This document shows, one piece after another, positions 44,962-54,498 of a stretch of DNA of 64,000 nt. A program made the translations under genes and the position numbers. Position 1 is the stretch's first letter; each line of letters begins with the position of its first letter. Location: NCBI RefSeq assembly GCF_016858305.2, contig NZ_CP074436.1:1012001-1076000 (forward strand), read 5' to 3'. The DNA is from Polaribacter sp. Q13 (GTDB taxonomy: Bacteria; Bacteroidota; Bacteroidia; Flavobacteriales; Flavobacteriaceae). The notes below the pieces were generated by a model, which saw nothing but the letters and a program-made list of their open reading frames with translations, was not told the origin of the DNA and made no database searches.

Positions 44962-47571
44962 ATGAACTTTAACAATTATACCACAAAATCGCAAGAGACC
45001 ATACAAATGGCGCAACAGATTGCGCAAGGTTTTGGTCATAATCAAATTGAAAATGAGCACATTTTTAAAGCATTAACACAAGTAGATGAAAATGTTTTAC
45101 CTTTTCTTTTGAAAAAACTGAACATCAATATAAATATTGTAACCCAAATTTTAGACAAGCAATTAGAAAGTTTGCCTAAAGTTTCTGGTGCAGAATTAAT
45201 GCTTTCTAGAGAAGCTAGTAAAACCTTAACAGAAGCAGCAGTTATTGCTAAAAAAATGAAAGATGATTATGTTTCTATAGAGCATTTAATTCTGGCTATT
45301 TTTAAGTCTAAAAGCAATATAGCACAGGTTTTAAAAGACCAAGGTGTAACAGAAAAGCATTTACAAGCAGCCATTGATGAATTGAGAAAAGGAGAAAACG
45401 TAACTTCTCAAAGTCAAGAAGAAACTTATAATTCTTTAAACAAATTTGCTAAAAACTTAAATCAATTAGCACAAGATGGCAAGTTAGATCCTGTAATTGG
45501 TAGAGATGAAGAAATCCGTAGATTGTTACAGATATTATCTCGTAGAACCAAAAACAATCCAATTTTAGTTGGGGAACCTGGAACTGGTAAAACAGCGATT
45601 GCAGAAGGTTTAGCACACCGAATTGTAGATGGTGATGTACCAGAAAACCTAAAAGGAAAACTTATTTTTTCTTTAGATATGGGTGCATTAATTGCAGGAG
45701 CAAAATATAAAGGTGAATTTGAAGAGCGTTTAAAATCGGTAATTAAAGAAGTAACAAGTGCAGATGGAGATATTGTACTTTTTATTGATGAAATTCATAC
45801 GTTAGTGGGTGCTGGTGGAGGACAAGGAGCTATGGATGCTGCAAATATTTTAAAACCAGCTTTAGCGCGTGGAGAGTTGCGTGCAATTGGTGCAACTACG
45901 TTGGATGAATATCAGAAATACTTTGAAAAAGACAAAGCATTAGAAAGACGTTTTCAAAAAGTACAAGTAAATGAACCAGATACGGAAAGTGCTATTTCTA
46001 TTTTAAGAGGTATTAAAGATAAATATGAAACACACCATAAAGTGCGTATTAAAGATGAAGCGATTATTGGTGCTGTAGAATTATCGCAACGTTATATTAC
46101 CAATCGATTTTTACCCGATAAAGCGATTGATTTAATGGATGAAGCCATGGCAAAATTGCGTATGGAAATCAATTCTAAACCAGAAGACTTAGATGTTTTA
46201 GACAGAAAAGTGATGCAGTTAGAAATTGAAATAGAAGCCATTAAACGTGAAAAAGATGAAACGAAGTTAAAATCTTTACGTTCTGATTTAGCAAACCTAA
46301 AAGAAGAACGCAATGAAATGAATGCAAAGTGGAAATCTGAAAAAGAGGTTGTAGATAATATTCAGAATGCAAAAGCTACCATAGAAGATTTAAAAATGGA
46401 AGCGGAAAGAGCAGAACGTGATGGAGATTACGGTAAAGTTGCCGAAATTAGATACGGGAAAATGCAAAAAGCCCAAGAAGATTTAGAAGTTTTCCAAAAA
46501 GTTTTGTCTGAAAATCAATCTGAAAAATCTTTAATAAAAGAGGAAGTAACATATGATGATATTGCAGAAGTAGTTGCTAAATGGACAGGTGTTCCGGTAA
46601 CAAAAATGATACAGTCTGAGCGTGAAAAATTGTTACGATTAGAAGGTCAATTACATAAAAGAGTGGTTGGACAAGAAGAAGCAATTATTGCGGTTTCTGA
46701 TGCTGTTAGACGTTCTAGAGCTGGTTTGCAAAATCCGAACAAACCTATTGGTAGTTTCTTGTTTTTAGGAACCACCGGAGTTGGTAAAACTGAGTTAGCA
46801 AAAGCCTTGGCAGAATATCTTTTTGATGATGAAAACGCCATGACGCGTATTGATATGAGTGAATATCAAGAAAAACATTCTGTAAGTAGATTGGTAGGAG
46901 CGCCTCCGGGATATGTTGGGTATGATGAAGGTGGTCAATTAACAGAAGCTGTTAGAAGAAGACCATATTCTGTAGTGCTTTTAGATGAAATTGAAAAAGC
47001 GCATCCAGATACTTTTAATGTATTGTTGCAAGTTTTAGACGAAGGTAGATTAACGGACAATAAAGGACGTGTAGCTGATTTTAAAAACACGATTATAATT
47101 ATGACTTCTAACATGGGAAGTCATATAATTCAAGAGAAATTTAGCGATCCAAAAGCAGATTTAGACGCTGTTACTGAGTTAGCAAAAATTGAAGTTTTAG
47201 CGTTGTTAAAACAATCTGTAAGACCAGAGTTTTTAAACAGAATAGATGATGTAATTATGTTTACCCCTTTAAACAAGGAAAACATATTTGAAATTGTAAA
47301 ATTACAAATAGATCATTTAAAGAAAATGATTGGTAAACAAGAAATTACGTTAGACGCAACCGATGAAGCTATTACATATTTGTCTGAAAAAGGATATCAG
47401 CCAGAATTTGGAGCAAGACCTGTAAAAAGAGTTATTCAGAAAGAGGTATTGAACCAGCTTTCTAAAGAAATTTTATCAGGCAAAATAACTACAGATAGTA
47501 TTATTTTAATTGATGCTTTTGATGATCAGTTGGTGTTTAGAAATCAGTCTGATTTGGTTGAGAATGCATAA
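44962..47571 (+). CDS. clpB: Chaperone ClpB, ATP-dependent disaggregase
   Basis: An 869-residue Hsp100 protein that threads aggregated proteins through its ring with DnaK. It has the double Clp N domain (1-145), Walker A GEPGTGKT (204-211) and Walker B LFIDEIH in the first AAA module, a coiled-coil M domain (about 405-530) and the second module with GTTGVGKTE and [11 protein letters not shown]. Length matches ClpB (not ClpA/ClpC), and no ClpP-binding loop is evident. Confidence 0.96.
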   Translation: MNFNNYTTKSQETIQMAQQIAQGFGHNQIENEHIFKALTQVDENVLPFLLKKLNININIVTQILDKQLESLPKVSGAELMLSREASKTLTEAAVIAKKMKDDYVSIEHLILAIFKSKSNIAQVLKDQGVTEKHLQAAIDELRKGENVTSQSQEETYNSLNKFAKNLNQLAQDGKLDPVIGRDEEIRRLLQILSRRTKNNPILVGEPGTGKTAIAEGLAHRIVDGDVPENLKGKLIFSLDMGALIAGAKYKGEFEERLKSVIKEVTSADGDIVLFIDEIHTLVGAGGGQGAMDAANILKPALARGELRAIGATTLDEYQKYFEKDKALERRFQKVQVNEPDTESAISILRGIKDKYETHHKVRIKDEAIIGAVELSQRYITNRFLPDKAIDLMDEAMAKLRMEINSKPEDLDVLDRKVMQLEIEIEAIKREKDETKLKSLRSDLANLKEERNEMNAKWKSEKEVVDNIQNAKATIEDLKMEAERAERDGDYGKVAEIRYGKMQKAQEDLEVFQKVLSENQSEKSLIKEEVTYDDIAEVVAKWTGVPVTKMIQSEREKLLRLEGQLHKRVVGQEEAIIAVSDAVRRSRAGLQNPNKPIGSFLFLGTTGVGKTELAKALAEYLFDDENAMTRIDMSEYQEKHSVSRLVGAPPGYVGYDEGGQLTEAVRRRPYSVVLLDEIEKAHPDTFNVLLQVLDEGRLTDNKGRVADFKNTIIIMTSNMGSHIIQEKFSDPKADLDAVTELAKIEVLALLKQSVRPEFLNRIDDVIMFTPLNKENIFEIVKLQIDHLKKMIGKQEITLDATDEAITYLSEKGYQPEFGARPVKRVIQKEVLNQLSKEILSGKITTDSIILIDAFDDQLVFRNQSDLVENA

Positions 47572-47650
47572 TTTTTGTCATACTGAATTTATTTCGGCAT
47601 TTAAAAGCAAGAACCTGAAGCAAGTTCAGATTGATAACGAATAATTTTAG
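47572..47650. repeat. Dispersed-repeat-like sequence after clpB
   Basis: tcatactgaatttatttcgg and gaagcaagttcagat resemble the catactgaattt...ttcag repeat common in Flavobacteriaceae (recalled). Copy decayed. Confidence 0.3.
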
Positions 47651-47660
47651 GTCATTTAAA

Positions 47661-47698
47661 AAAAGCGGTGTTTTAAAAAACACCGCTTTTTCTTTTTT
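47661..47698 (+). terminator. Terminator after clpB
   Basis: aaaagcggtgtttt pairs with aaaacaccgctttt, then T-rich tail. Confidence 0.85.
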
Positions 47699-47727
47699 AA
47701 TTATATTCGTTTTTCAAATCTACTCTT

Positions 47728-48225
47728 ATGAAAAAGTTTTTATTCCTTTTTGTTTTTGCTCTTAGCCTCTTTTGTTCTTGTTCTTCAGATGAAACAACCA
47801 CCTATTATTTAATTCGTCATGCAGAAAAAGACAGAACAGATAAAACAAACAAGAACCCTTATTTGAATGATAAAGGACTAGAAAGAGCAAAAAAATGGGC
47901 AAATCGTTTTAAAAATATACATTTTGATGCTATATATTCTACCAATTACAACAGAACCTTACAAACAGCAACACCTACTGCTAAAAGTAAAAATTTAGAA
48001 ATATTAAAGTACAATCCTAATAAAATGTACGATTCTATTTTTCAACAAGAAACAAAAGGAAAAACGGTTTTAGTGGTTGGACATAGCAATACTACTCCTG
48101 CTTTTGTAAACAAAATAATAGAAGAAAAAAAGTATGAAGATATAGACGATCATAACAATGCTAATCTATACATTGTTACCATTTTGGGTGATAAAAAAAC
48201 AAGTGTTTTAGAAACTGTAGAATAA
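47728..48225 (+). CDS. Lipoprotein histidine phosphatase (SixA-like)
   Basis: A 165-residue phosphoglycerate-mutase-fold protein with a lipoprotein signal (LFCSC, Cys16 or Cys18). The catalytic motif is IRHAEK (His31) and the second histidine is His119 in VVGHSN. DAIYSTNYNRTLQTA is the usual phosphate-pocket region. It is a small, single-domain branch of the family, exported to the envelope; the substrate is unknown. Confidence 0.87.
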   Translation: MKKFLFLFVFALSLFCSCSSDETTTYYLIRHAEKDRTDKTNKNPYLNDKGLERAKKWANRFKNIHFDAIYSTNYNRTLQTATPTAKSKNLEILKYNPNKMYDSIFQQETKGKTVLVVGHSNTTPAFVNKIIEEKKYEDIDDHNNANLYIVTILGDKKTSVLETVE

Positions 48226-48261
48226 CCTTTTTTAAATTTGAAAAAACGATTAAATAGAATT

Positions 48262-48399
48262 AGTTAACAAACACACTTAGCCCTGATTACAACATTTGTT
48301 TGAGCTCTTTTTTATTCTTTTTCTGAATAAAAAAAGCGAGTGCCTTTCGACTGCGATCAAGATAAACTCCAAGGAGGAAATCGCTTCAAAAAAAAACGG
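48262..48399. repeat. Dispersed repeat, copy B, carrying a nested insertion
   Basis: Same ordered words as the copy at 19581-19678. In place of the tagtgaaagca of copy A it carries about 30 extra bases, cctttcgactgcgatcaaga and onwards, which contain the ttcgactgcg core of another repeat family. It lies between convergent genes. Confidence 0.8.
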
Positions 48400-48413
48400 T
48401 AAGACTAACTAGA

Positions 48414-49160
48414 TTACTTTAGAATCTGTACTTCAATATTTTCTAAATTAATTTCTGACAACTTTTTAAGCTCATTTTTTTCAAAAGATTTATCAATATC
48501 AGTTAAAGAAATTTCTTTGTTTAAAGGCTTATAATTATCATAATTCACAAAACGAATTCCGTTTTTTAAGACTTCTTTGTTTATCGCTCTAAAACGTTTT
48601 CCTCCATCGTTTGTGTGGTAAGAATATGCCAAGTAATCAACTAAAAAATCTTGTTTTCCAATCCAATAAATAAAAACATCTTCAAAGTCTTCTCCTCCTC
48701 CATTTTCAGAGAAAGTAACTTGTACTTTATAATATTCTTTTCCTTTTACAGTTGCTGATGGCAATAACTTTTTTATAACCGCTTTATCATTTAAACCAAA
48801 TGGTAAAACAGAAAAATAATGAACAGAATTTACTGAATTGGATAAAATATTAGAGATTGAATCGTTTACTTGATATGGAACCCCATTCACTAATCTTCTA
48901 AATCCGTCATTACTTAAAATATCAGAAATAAATCCTAATTTTTCATCTTTATACTTTCTGGTAAGCTTAAAACTTCCATTAGGTTTTCTATTTGCAATAT
49001 ATTTTTTGTCTCTAAATTCAAAATTAATTTCGGAATTACCTACTTTATCTGCCCCTGATGAAATAATAGCTTTATCTACAACTTGCTGTGCAGTTAACTT
49101 GTTTTCAGAAGGTTTACAAGAAATTAAAAAAGCTAAAAAAAGAATTGGTAAATATTTCAT
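48414..49160 (-). CDS. Conserved outer-membrane-type lipoprotein, probably DUF6503
   Basis: The frame opens at 49196, but the ATG at 49160 begins a proper lipoprotein signal, MKYLPILFLAFLISCKPSE (Cys15), so it is preferred (248 residues). The mature part starts TAQQVVDKAIISSGADKVGNSEINFEFRDK and has repeated beta strands (YKVQVTFSENGGGEDFEDVFIYW). The pattern matches LolA-like lipoprotein-binding folds and, from memory, the DUF6503 family of Flavobacteriia. Function unknown. Confidence 0.72.
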   Translation of the reverse strand: MKYLPILFLAFLISCKPSENKLTAQQVVDKAIISSGADKVGNSEINFEFRDKKYIANRKPNGSFKLTRKYKDEKLGFISDILSNDGFRRLVNGVPYQVNDSISNILSNSVNSVHYFSVLPFGLNDKAVIKKLLPSATVKGKEYYKVQVTFSENGGGEDFEDVFIYWIGKQDFLVDYLAYSYHTNDGGKRFRAINKEVLKNGIRFVNYDNYKPLNKEISLTDIDKSFEKNELKKLSEINLENIEVQILK

Positions 49161-49207
49161 GGGTTGTTGTTTTATTGGGTGGATAATAGATTTCAAAATT
49201 ACATTTC

Positions 49208-49234
49208 TTTGACCGAAGTAAAAATGTATCTTTG
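49208..49234 (+). promoter_or_regulatory. Promoter of smpB
   Basis: TTTG at 49208-49211, 15 bases, TATCTTTG at 49227-49234; start codon 29 bases after. Confidence 0.5.
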
Positions 49235-49262
49235 TTAAAATTATTAAAATTAAAATCAGTCT

Positions 49263-49730
49263 ATGGCTGTTCAGAAAAAGATAAACATAAAGAACAAAAA
49301 AGCTCGTTTCGAATTTGAAATTCTAGACAAATATGTGGCTGGAATTCAATTAACCGGAACAGAAATAAAATCTATTCGTCTAAGTCAGGCTAGAATTACA
49401 GAGAGTTTTTGTGAGTTTAATGACGGTGGAGAATTGTTTATTGTAAATATGTATATTCAAGAATACATGTTTGGTCATCACTTTAACCACAAACCAAAAA
49501 GTGAGCGCAGATTATTAATGAATAAACGCGAATTACGTTCTTTAAGAAAAGACGTTGAAGCTAAAGGAAATACTATTGTTCCGTTACGTTTGTTTATTAA
49601 TGATAGAGGTTTTGCTAAGTTAGAAATTGCTTTAGCCAAAGGAAAACAAACGCATGATAAACGTGAGGTTCTTAAAGATAGGGACAACAAACGAGATTTA
49701 GCACGAATAAAAAAGAGTTTTAACGGATAA
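49263..49730 (+). CDS. smpB: SsrA-binding protein SmpB
   Basis: A 155-residue protein that delivers tmRNA to stalled ribosomes. It has the conserved IKNKKARFEFEILDKYVAGIQLTGTEIKSIR start region (residues 9-39, split by the oligonucleotide-binding fold) and the C-terminal KLEIALAKGKQTHDKREVLKDRDNKRDL tail region. The tmRNA gene is not in the window. Its stop overlaps the next start by one base (TAATG). Confidence 0.95.
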   Translation: MAVQKKINIKNKKARFEFEILDKYVAGIQLTGTEIKSIRLSQARITESFCEFNDGGELFIVNMYIQEYMFGHHFNHKPKSERRLLMNKRELRSLRKDVEAKGNTIVPLRLFINDRGFAKLEIALAKGKQTHDKREVLKDRDNKRDLARIKKSFNG

Positions 49731-50704
49731 TGGACTTTTTAAAGCTAATTCGTTATAAAAACCTTTTTATGGTTTTATTGACAATGGTTTTAACCAAATA
49801 CGCGTTGATAAATTCTATTTTCTTTAGTCACATTAGTATAAAAAACTACACTTTAATTCACACCAAATATTTAGGAATTACTTTAACGCATTATCAATTT
49901 ACACTACTTGCATTTAGCATTTTATTGATTACCGCTGGCGGATATATTATTAACGATATTTTTGATATTGATGCTGATAAAATAAACAAGCCTTTAAAGG
50001 TTATTATAGGAGCGTCTATTTCTAAAAAGAAAGCCTGGATTCTTTACTATGCTACGAGTATTTTAGGTTTACTTTTAGGGAGTTATGTATCTTTTACAAC
50101 AGAAAACAGTGCATACAGTTTCTTTTTTTTAGGGACTATTTTATCGCTTTTTTTATATTCCAAATACTTAAAAAAAACACTACTTATTGGCAATCTAATA
50201 GTTTCTGTACTATTAGGTTTAGTGATATTTATAACAGTATTATTTAATGAACCTAAAGCAAATAGTAGTAATCTTCTAGAAGTATTTAGCAACCTTGGCA
50301 CAGGCGTTCGATTACTTTTAATAATGATTACTTACATCGTTTTCTCTATATTAACCAATCTTATTAGAGAAATCATAAAAGATATCGAAGATATAAATGG
50401 AGATTTAAAAATAAAAGCAAAGACTTTACCTATTCTATTCGGAAGAAAAAGAGCTTCTAAAGTCGCTTTTTTCTTTAGTGCCGGTTTATTGGTGTTTTTA
50501 TTGATTGTACTTCAATCATTAACGAACGAGTTTGTACTTTTAATTTACGGAATTGTATGTATTCTACTTCCTCTACTCTATTTTATGTATAAATTATGGA
50601 TAGCAGAAACAAAAAAAGAATTTTCTAAACTAAGTACCTTAATGAAGATAATTATGCTTTTTGGTATTGTATCAATGCTTTTATTTAGATTCATAGACTC
50701 ATAA
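49730..50704 (+). CDS. UbiA-family prenyltransferase
   Basis: A 324-residue membrane protein of the UbiA superfamily with about eight or nine TM helices. The first aspartate motif is NDIFDIDADKINKP (about 75-88) and the second is KDIEDINGDLKIKAKTLPI (about 219-237). Flavobacterial members resemble (S)-2,3-di-O-geranylgeranylglyceryl phosphate synthase or a menaquinone prenyltransferase; the acceptor is not clear. It is coupled to smpB by a one-base overlap and followed by a Maf gene. Confidence 0.87.
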   Translation: MDFLKLIRYKNLFMVLLTMVLTKYALINSIFFSHISIKNYTLIHTKYLGITLTHYQFTLLAFSILLITAGGYIINDIFDIDADKINKPLKVIIGASISKKKAWILYYATSILGLLLGSYVSFTTENSAYSFFFLGTILSLFLYSKYLKKTLLIGNLIVSVLLGLVIFITVLFNEPKANSSNLLEVFSNLGTGVRLLLIMITYIVFSILTNLIREIIKDIEDINGDLKIKAKTLPILFGRKRASKVAFFFSAGLLVFLLIVLQSLTNEFVLLIYGIVCILLPLLYFMYKLWIAETKKEFSKLSTLMKIIMLFGIVSMLLFRFIDS

Positions 50705-50776
50705 ATTAAAGGAATTTTAGAAAGTAACTTTAAATACAATTACACAAATACGCAGTTCAACAATTACACAATTTAT

Positions 50777-51367
50777 ATGTTAAGAGAAAAATTAAAAGAA
50801 CACAACGTAATATTAGCTTCAAAATCTCCAAGAAGGCAACAATTCTTTAAAGACTTAGATATTAATTTTACAATTCAATTGAAAGAAGTAGAAGAAATAT
50901 ATCCACCAGAATTAAAAGGAACAGCAATAACAGATTTCTTAGCTGATTTAAAATCGAAAGCATTTGTTAATTTAGCAGACAATGATTTGTTAATTACCTC
51001 TGATACCATCGTTTGGTTAAATGAGGAAGCCTTAGGAAAACCAAAAGATGAAGAAGATGCCTTTAATATGTTACGGGCCCTATCTGGAAAAAAACACGAA
51101 GTAATCACCTCAATTAGTATAAAGAGCAACCATTTTCAAAAAATATTTAATGATATAACTACGGTTACATTTAAAGAACTATCTGACGAAGAAATAAATT
51201 ACTACATTAAAAACTACCAACCTTTTGATAAAGCTGGAGCTTATGGAATTCAAGAATGGATTGGCTTTATAGCTATTGAGAACCTAGAAGGCAGCTATTT
51301 TAATGTTGTAGGTTTACCGGTTCAGAAACTCTATAAAGAGTTAATGAGTTTAAAACCTCAAGTCTAA
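50777..51367 (+). CDS. maf: Maf family nucleoside triphosphate pyrophosphatase
   Basis: A 196-residue house-cleaning dNTP/NTP pyrophosphatase. The start LASKSPRRQQFFKDL (13-27) is the phosphate-binding signature, SDTIVW and KPKDEEDAFNML are the metal and substrate motifs, and DKAGAYGIQEW is the C-terminal signature. Length is normal. It shares strand with smpB and the prenyltransferase, 72 bases after the latter. Confidence 0.93.
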   Translation: MLREKLKEHNVILASKSPRRQQFFKDLDINFTIQLKEVEEIYPPELKGTAITDFLADLKSKAFVNLADNDLLITSDTIVWLNEEALGKPKDEEDAFNMLRALSGKKHEVITSISIKSNHFQKIFNDITTVTFKELSDEEINYYIKNYQPFDKAGAYGIQEWIGFIAIENLEGSYFNVVGLPVQKLYKELMSLKPQV

Positions 51368-51498
51368 ATAGATTGCTTTACAAAAGTGTAAAAACCTCAA
51401 TACAAAACATATACATTACTTAAAAACAAGGTGTTACTAAAAAAAACACCAAATTATGATTGTAAAAGATAATTTACCACACAATCTCATTAAACCTA

Positions 51499-51532
51499 TT
51501 GTTTTCAGACACTTATAAACAAACTACTTTTG
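51499..51532 (+). promoter_or_regulatory. Promoter of the mini-gene
   Basis: TTG at 51499-51501 and TACTTTTG at 51525-51532, followed by cacccgca. The -7 box is exact; the 23-base spacer is longer than usual. Confidence 0.5.
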
Positions 51533-51553
51533 CACCCGCAAATTAAATCATTT

Positions 51554-51658
51554 ATGAAAACAAGTAATCAAAAAATAAAAAGCAAAGTTGGAGTTCCAGC
51601 AAAAAATTTAAGTAACACAATTTCTACAGTCTGGAATTTAAAAAGACGATACAGATAA
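51554..51658 (+). CDS. 34-residue basic peptide or small RNA gene
   Basis: A short frame beginning MKTSNQKIKSKVGVPAKNLS and ending WNLKRRYR, with seven lysines and four arginines and no signal peptide. It is flanked by a consensus -7 box 22 bases upstream and a strong Rho-independent terminator 20 bases downstream, so a transcript of about 180 bases is expected. It could encode a peptide or be a small RNA with a chance frame. No known family is recognised. Confidence 0.5.
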   Translation: MKTSNQKIKSKVGVPAKNLSNTISTVWNLKRRYR

Positions 51659-51677
51659 TTAAAAACACATAAATATT

Positions 51678-51719
51678 AAAAAACAAGCTCTTTTCTATGA
51701 AAAGAGCTTGTTTTTTTTT
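51678..51719 (+). terminator. Strong terminator after the mini-gene
   Basis: aaacaagctctttt pairs with aaaagagcttgttt around ctatg, followed by nine T. Confidence 0.9.
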
Positions 51720-51918
51720 GCAATACTTAAATACAAAAACTTCCATTATGTATTAAAAACACTTCTAGGTTGACTAATTTCTTAGTATCTTTATAAAAAC
51801 TGACTGTAAAAGAAAATAAATAGTTAATATTATACCTATTTGGCAATCTATTTTAAAAAACAATATGGTTTTACAAAAAATTAACCTTTCTAAAAGCATT
51901 TATTCCTATTATTGCAGA

Positions 51919-52722
51919 ATGCAAAGACTATTATATATTTTGTGCTTATTCGCTTCTTTAAGCACATTCTCTCAGAACGACTCTATTCGTGTTAAAACTT
52001 TAAAAGGGCAAATTATACATGCCGAAACTAAAAAAGCTTTAAGCGCTGCTCATATATTAAATTTAAACAGCGTACAAGGTACAATTACAAACGATAGAGG
52101 TTTTTTTGAAATACATACAAAAGCGAATGACACCATTCTAGTTTCGTATTTAGGATACGCATCAATAAAGCTAAAAATTACAAACGATTTATTAAAAGGA
52201 AACGAATTATTAATTGCGCTATATGAAAAACCAGAAGAAGTTAGAGAAGTTGTTATTAAATCTACCCAATTAATTGGTGTTTTAGAAATTGATGTAAAAC
52301 AAGTGCCTAAAGATCGATTTACAAGAATTAAAATTAACGGATTACCACAAACTTATGAAGTTGGTAAACCTAAAGGAAAAGACTTCTCCTCTCCTATTGA
52401 TGCTTTATTTCAACCCGTTGATTTCTTATACAATCTCTTCGGAAAAAAACCGAAGCAATTAAAAAAATTACAAAAACTAAAGAAAGAAGATAATTTACGT
52501 AAAATGTTATCTGGTAAATTTGACAGGGAAGTAATGATGGAATACCTGCAAATGGACAGACAAGAACTTACAGAACTCTTAACAGACTGTAATTACTCTG
52601 AATATTTTATTAAAAAAGCTTCAGATTTACAAATGATAGAAGCGGTATTAGATTGTTATGAAAACTACAAAGCACTAAAAAAAGGAAAGATTGAGCGAGA
52701 TAAAATTCCTGTAAAGGATTAA
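51919..52722 (+). CDS. Carboxypeptidase-like regulatory-domain secreted protein
   Basis: The frame is open from 51865, but the ATG at 51919 starts the signal peptide MQRLLYILCLFASLSTFSQ and is preferred (267 residues). Next comes a CarboxypepD_reg-like domain (LKGQIIHAETKKALSAAHIL to KLKITNDLL), as at the N-terminus of TonB receptors, but there is no barrel. The C-terminal half is helical and charged (KKPKQLKKLQKLKKEDNLRK). Exported, probably periplasmic. Function unknown. Confidence 0.82.
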   Translation: MQRLLYILCLFASLSTFSQNDSIRVKTLKGQIIHAETKKALSAAHILNLNSVQGTITNDRGFFEIHTKANDTILVSYLGYASIKLKITNDLLKGNELLIALYEKPEEVREVVIKSTQLIGVLEIDVKQVPKDRFTRIKINGLPQTYEVGKPKGKDFSSPIDALFQPVDFLYNLFGKKPKQLKKLQKLKKEDNLRKMLSGKFDREVMMEYLQMDRQELTELLTDCNYSEYFIKKASDLQMIEAVLDCYENYKALKKGKIERDKIPVKD

Positions 52723-52776
52723 TATTAAAAACATTCAATTAAAGAACCTAACCGTAATAGCTTGGTCATATTAAAG

Positions 52777-52808
52777 AAAACCTTGAGGCATTGCTTCAAG
52801 GTTTTTTA
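52777..52808 (+). terminator. Terminator
   Basis: aaccttga/tcaaggtt stem plus T run after the regulatory-domain gene. Confidence 0.7.
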
Positions 52809-53063
52809 ATTGAAAAAAGCCGAAAACAATATTGCTTTCGGCTCTAATCAACTATTAAAAACTAACTAAATACTAAACTAAATATAGTTATACTATATTT
52901 ATAAGTATACGCTCTATTTCTTTATAAGCACCTTTTAAATGCACTTATTATTACTACCTATTTTATTTTTCAAGTATAAACTACATCTGTAAGACTTAGA
53001 AAAGACATAAAAGTTACATGCTAAAATTGACTTTAACAGAACTTTAAGATTTTTAAAAATGAT

Positions 53064-53094
53064 AAAAAAAAATCCAGCTTCCGCTGGATTTTTT
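53064..53094. terminator. Terminator after the SPFH gene
   Basis: aatccagc/gctggatt around ttcc, flanked by A and T runs. Confidence 0.8.
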
Positions 53095-53134
53095 AATAAT
53101 ATCATAAACTATCTTATGTTACATTTTTACATCA

Positions 53135-53965
53135 CTATTGATTTCCTAAAATAATAGGTAAACCATCTTTACCAGAACCTATAACAATTACCTTACTGTT
53201 AGGTGATTTAGATAATTCTAAAGTAGCACCGATTCCTTTTTCTTGTAAAATTTTATCTGTTAAAGAAGCACTTAAAATTTTATTTGCAACAGCTTTACCT
53301 TCTGCATCAATTTTTTGTCTTTCTGCCTCTTTCTTCGCTTTTGCTAATCTAAATTCATATTCTAAAGATTCTTGCTCTTGCTTTAACTTCGTTTCAATTG
53401 CAGTTCTAATAGTGGTTGGTAACTTAACATCTTCAACCAAAACTCTTTTCACTGCTAAAAATTGATCTTTTAAAACGATTTGAATTTCATCTAAAATCTC
53501 TTGCTCAATAACATCTCTTTTACTAGAATATAATTGCTCTGGAGTATAACGCCCAACAACGCTTCTTGCAGCTGCATTAATTGCAGGATCTAACAATTCA
53601 CGTTCATAATCCTCTCCCTTTGTTTTTATCAATTTTCCTAAATTAGAAAATTCAGGTTCGTACCAAATAGTACCATTTACTTTAACTTCTAACCCATTAA
53701 CAGAAAGCACATTCATTTCTGTAGAAATAGCTTGCTGACGCACTTTTCTTACAATCATACGATTCCAAGGAGCTACAATCTGAAAACCTTCTCCGTATGT
53801 TTTTTCTGTATTAATACCATCTCCTAAAGCTTCAAAGACAACTCCACCTTCTCCAGGCCCAATAGTCACTGTAGATTTAGAAAATAAAATAATTACTACT
53901 ACTGCTAATATGATAAAAAAAACACCTCCCTTAGGAAACTTTATATCTACTTGATTATTCGCCAT
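53135..53965 (-). CDS. Prohibitin/SPFH domain membrane protein
   Basis: A 276-residue protein with one N-terminal TM segment (about 14-29), an SPFH/PHB domain (about 30-205, VTIGPGEGGVVFEAL to VKRVLVEDVKLPTTI) and a coiled-coil tail (about 180-230, rich in Glu/Lys/Ala). Prohibitin-like proteins form large rings in the membrane and modulate proteases. A TTG/TAAATTTG promoter lies upstream. Confidence 0.9.
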   Translation of the reverse strand: MANNQVDIKFPKGGVFFIILAVVVIILFSKSTVTIGPGEGGVVFEALGDGINTEKTYGEGFQIVAPWNRMIVRKVRQQAISTEMNVLSVNGLEVKVNGTIWYEPEFSNLGKLIKTKGEDYERELLDPAINAAARSVVGRYTPEQLYSSKRDVIEQEILDEIQIVLKDQFLAVKRVLVEDVKLPTTIRTAIETKLKQEQESLEYEFRLAKAKKEAERQKIDAEGKAVANKILSASLTDKILQEKGIGATLELSKSPNSKVIVIGSGKDGLPIILGNQ

Positions 53966-53987
53966 ACTTATTGTTTTTGATTAACAA

Positions 53988-54018
53988 CAAATTTACAATT
54001 TAACTTTGTGAAACACAA
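53988..54018 (-). promoter_or_regulatory. Promoter of the SPFH gene
   Basis: On the minus strand TTG (54016-54018), 20 bases, TAAATTTG (53988-53995). Confidence 0.5.
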
Positions 54019-54097
54019 TATATATAATTTATATCTTCGTTGAAAAAGGTTAATAAATGGGGCGTAATTCAATAAAAACAAATCCATCTAAAAAATA

Positions 54098-54484
54098 TTA
54101 ATCTAACCTATCTTTTACATATTCTATCTCTGTCTTTCCATGCTTTTTAGGATGTCCATTTTCATCCAAAGAAACCATAACAATCTTCTCAACTTCAATA
54201 ATTGTTTTCCTAGTCAATTTATTTCTAACGCTACAAGTTAATGTAATAGAACTGTTTCCAAACTTTAAAACATCTATACCTATTTCAATAATATCTCCTT
54301 GTTTTGCAGAACTCACAAAATCTATTTCAGACATGTATTTTGTAACCGTTCTTGTGTTTTCTAATTGAATAATAGCATAAATAGCTACTTCTTCATCAAT
54401 AAACTGTAATAACTTACCACCAAATAATGTTCCATTCGGATTTAAATCTTCTGGTTTTACCCATTTTCTTGTGTGAAATCTCAT
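54098..54484 (-). CDS. Acyl-CoA thioesterase (hotdog fold)
   Basis: A 128-residue YciA-like thioesterase starting MRFHTRKWVKPEDLNPNGTL; NPNGTLFGGKLLQFIDEEVAI is the signature of the family's active-site region and FVSSAKQGDIIEIGIDVLKFGNSS the second hotdog strand pair. It hydrolyses acyl-CoA thioesters in the cytoplasm. It is 14 bases downstream of the VWA gene on the same strand. Confidence 0.9.
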   Translation of the reverse strand: MRFHTRKWVKPEDLNPNGTLFGGKLLQFIDEEVAIYAIIQLENTRTVTKYMSEIDFVSSAKQGDIIEIGIDVLKFGNSSITLTCSVRNKLTRKTIIEVEKIVMVSLDENGHPKKHGKTEIEYVKDRLD

Positions 54485-54498
54485 ATTAATTTTTAGTT

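Larger units (their letters stand above)
51368..51918 (+). other. Gap of about 550 bases with a mini-gene
   Basis: It carries a promoter box, a 34-codon frame and a strong terminator (each listed separately). The remaining parts (51368-51480 and 51720-51918) are AT-rich and show nothing recognised. Confidence 0.6.
52723..53134. other. 412-base gap with hairpins only
   Basis: It holds a terminator for the upstream gene, a second hairpin (agccgaaa/tttcggct, about 52817-52844), a 21-base inverted repeat aaatatagt-tat-actatattt at 52880-52900, and the terminator of the SPFH gene. No coding frame. Confidence 0.6.
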
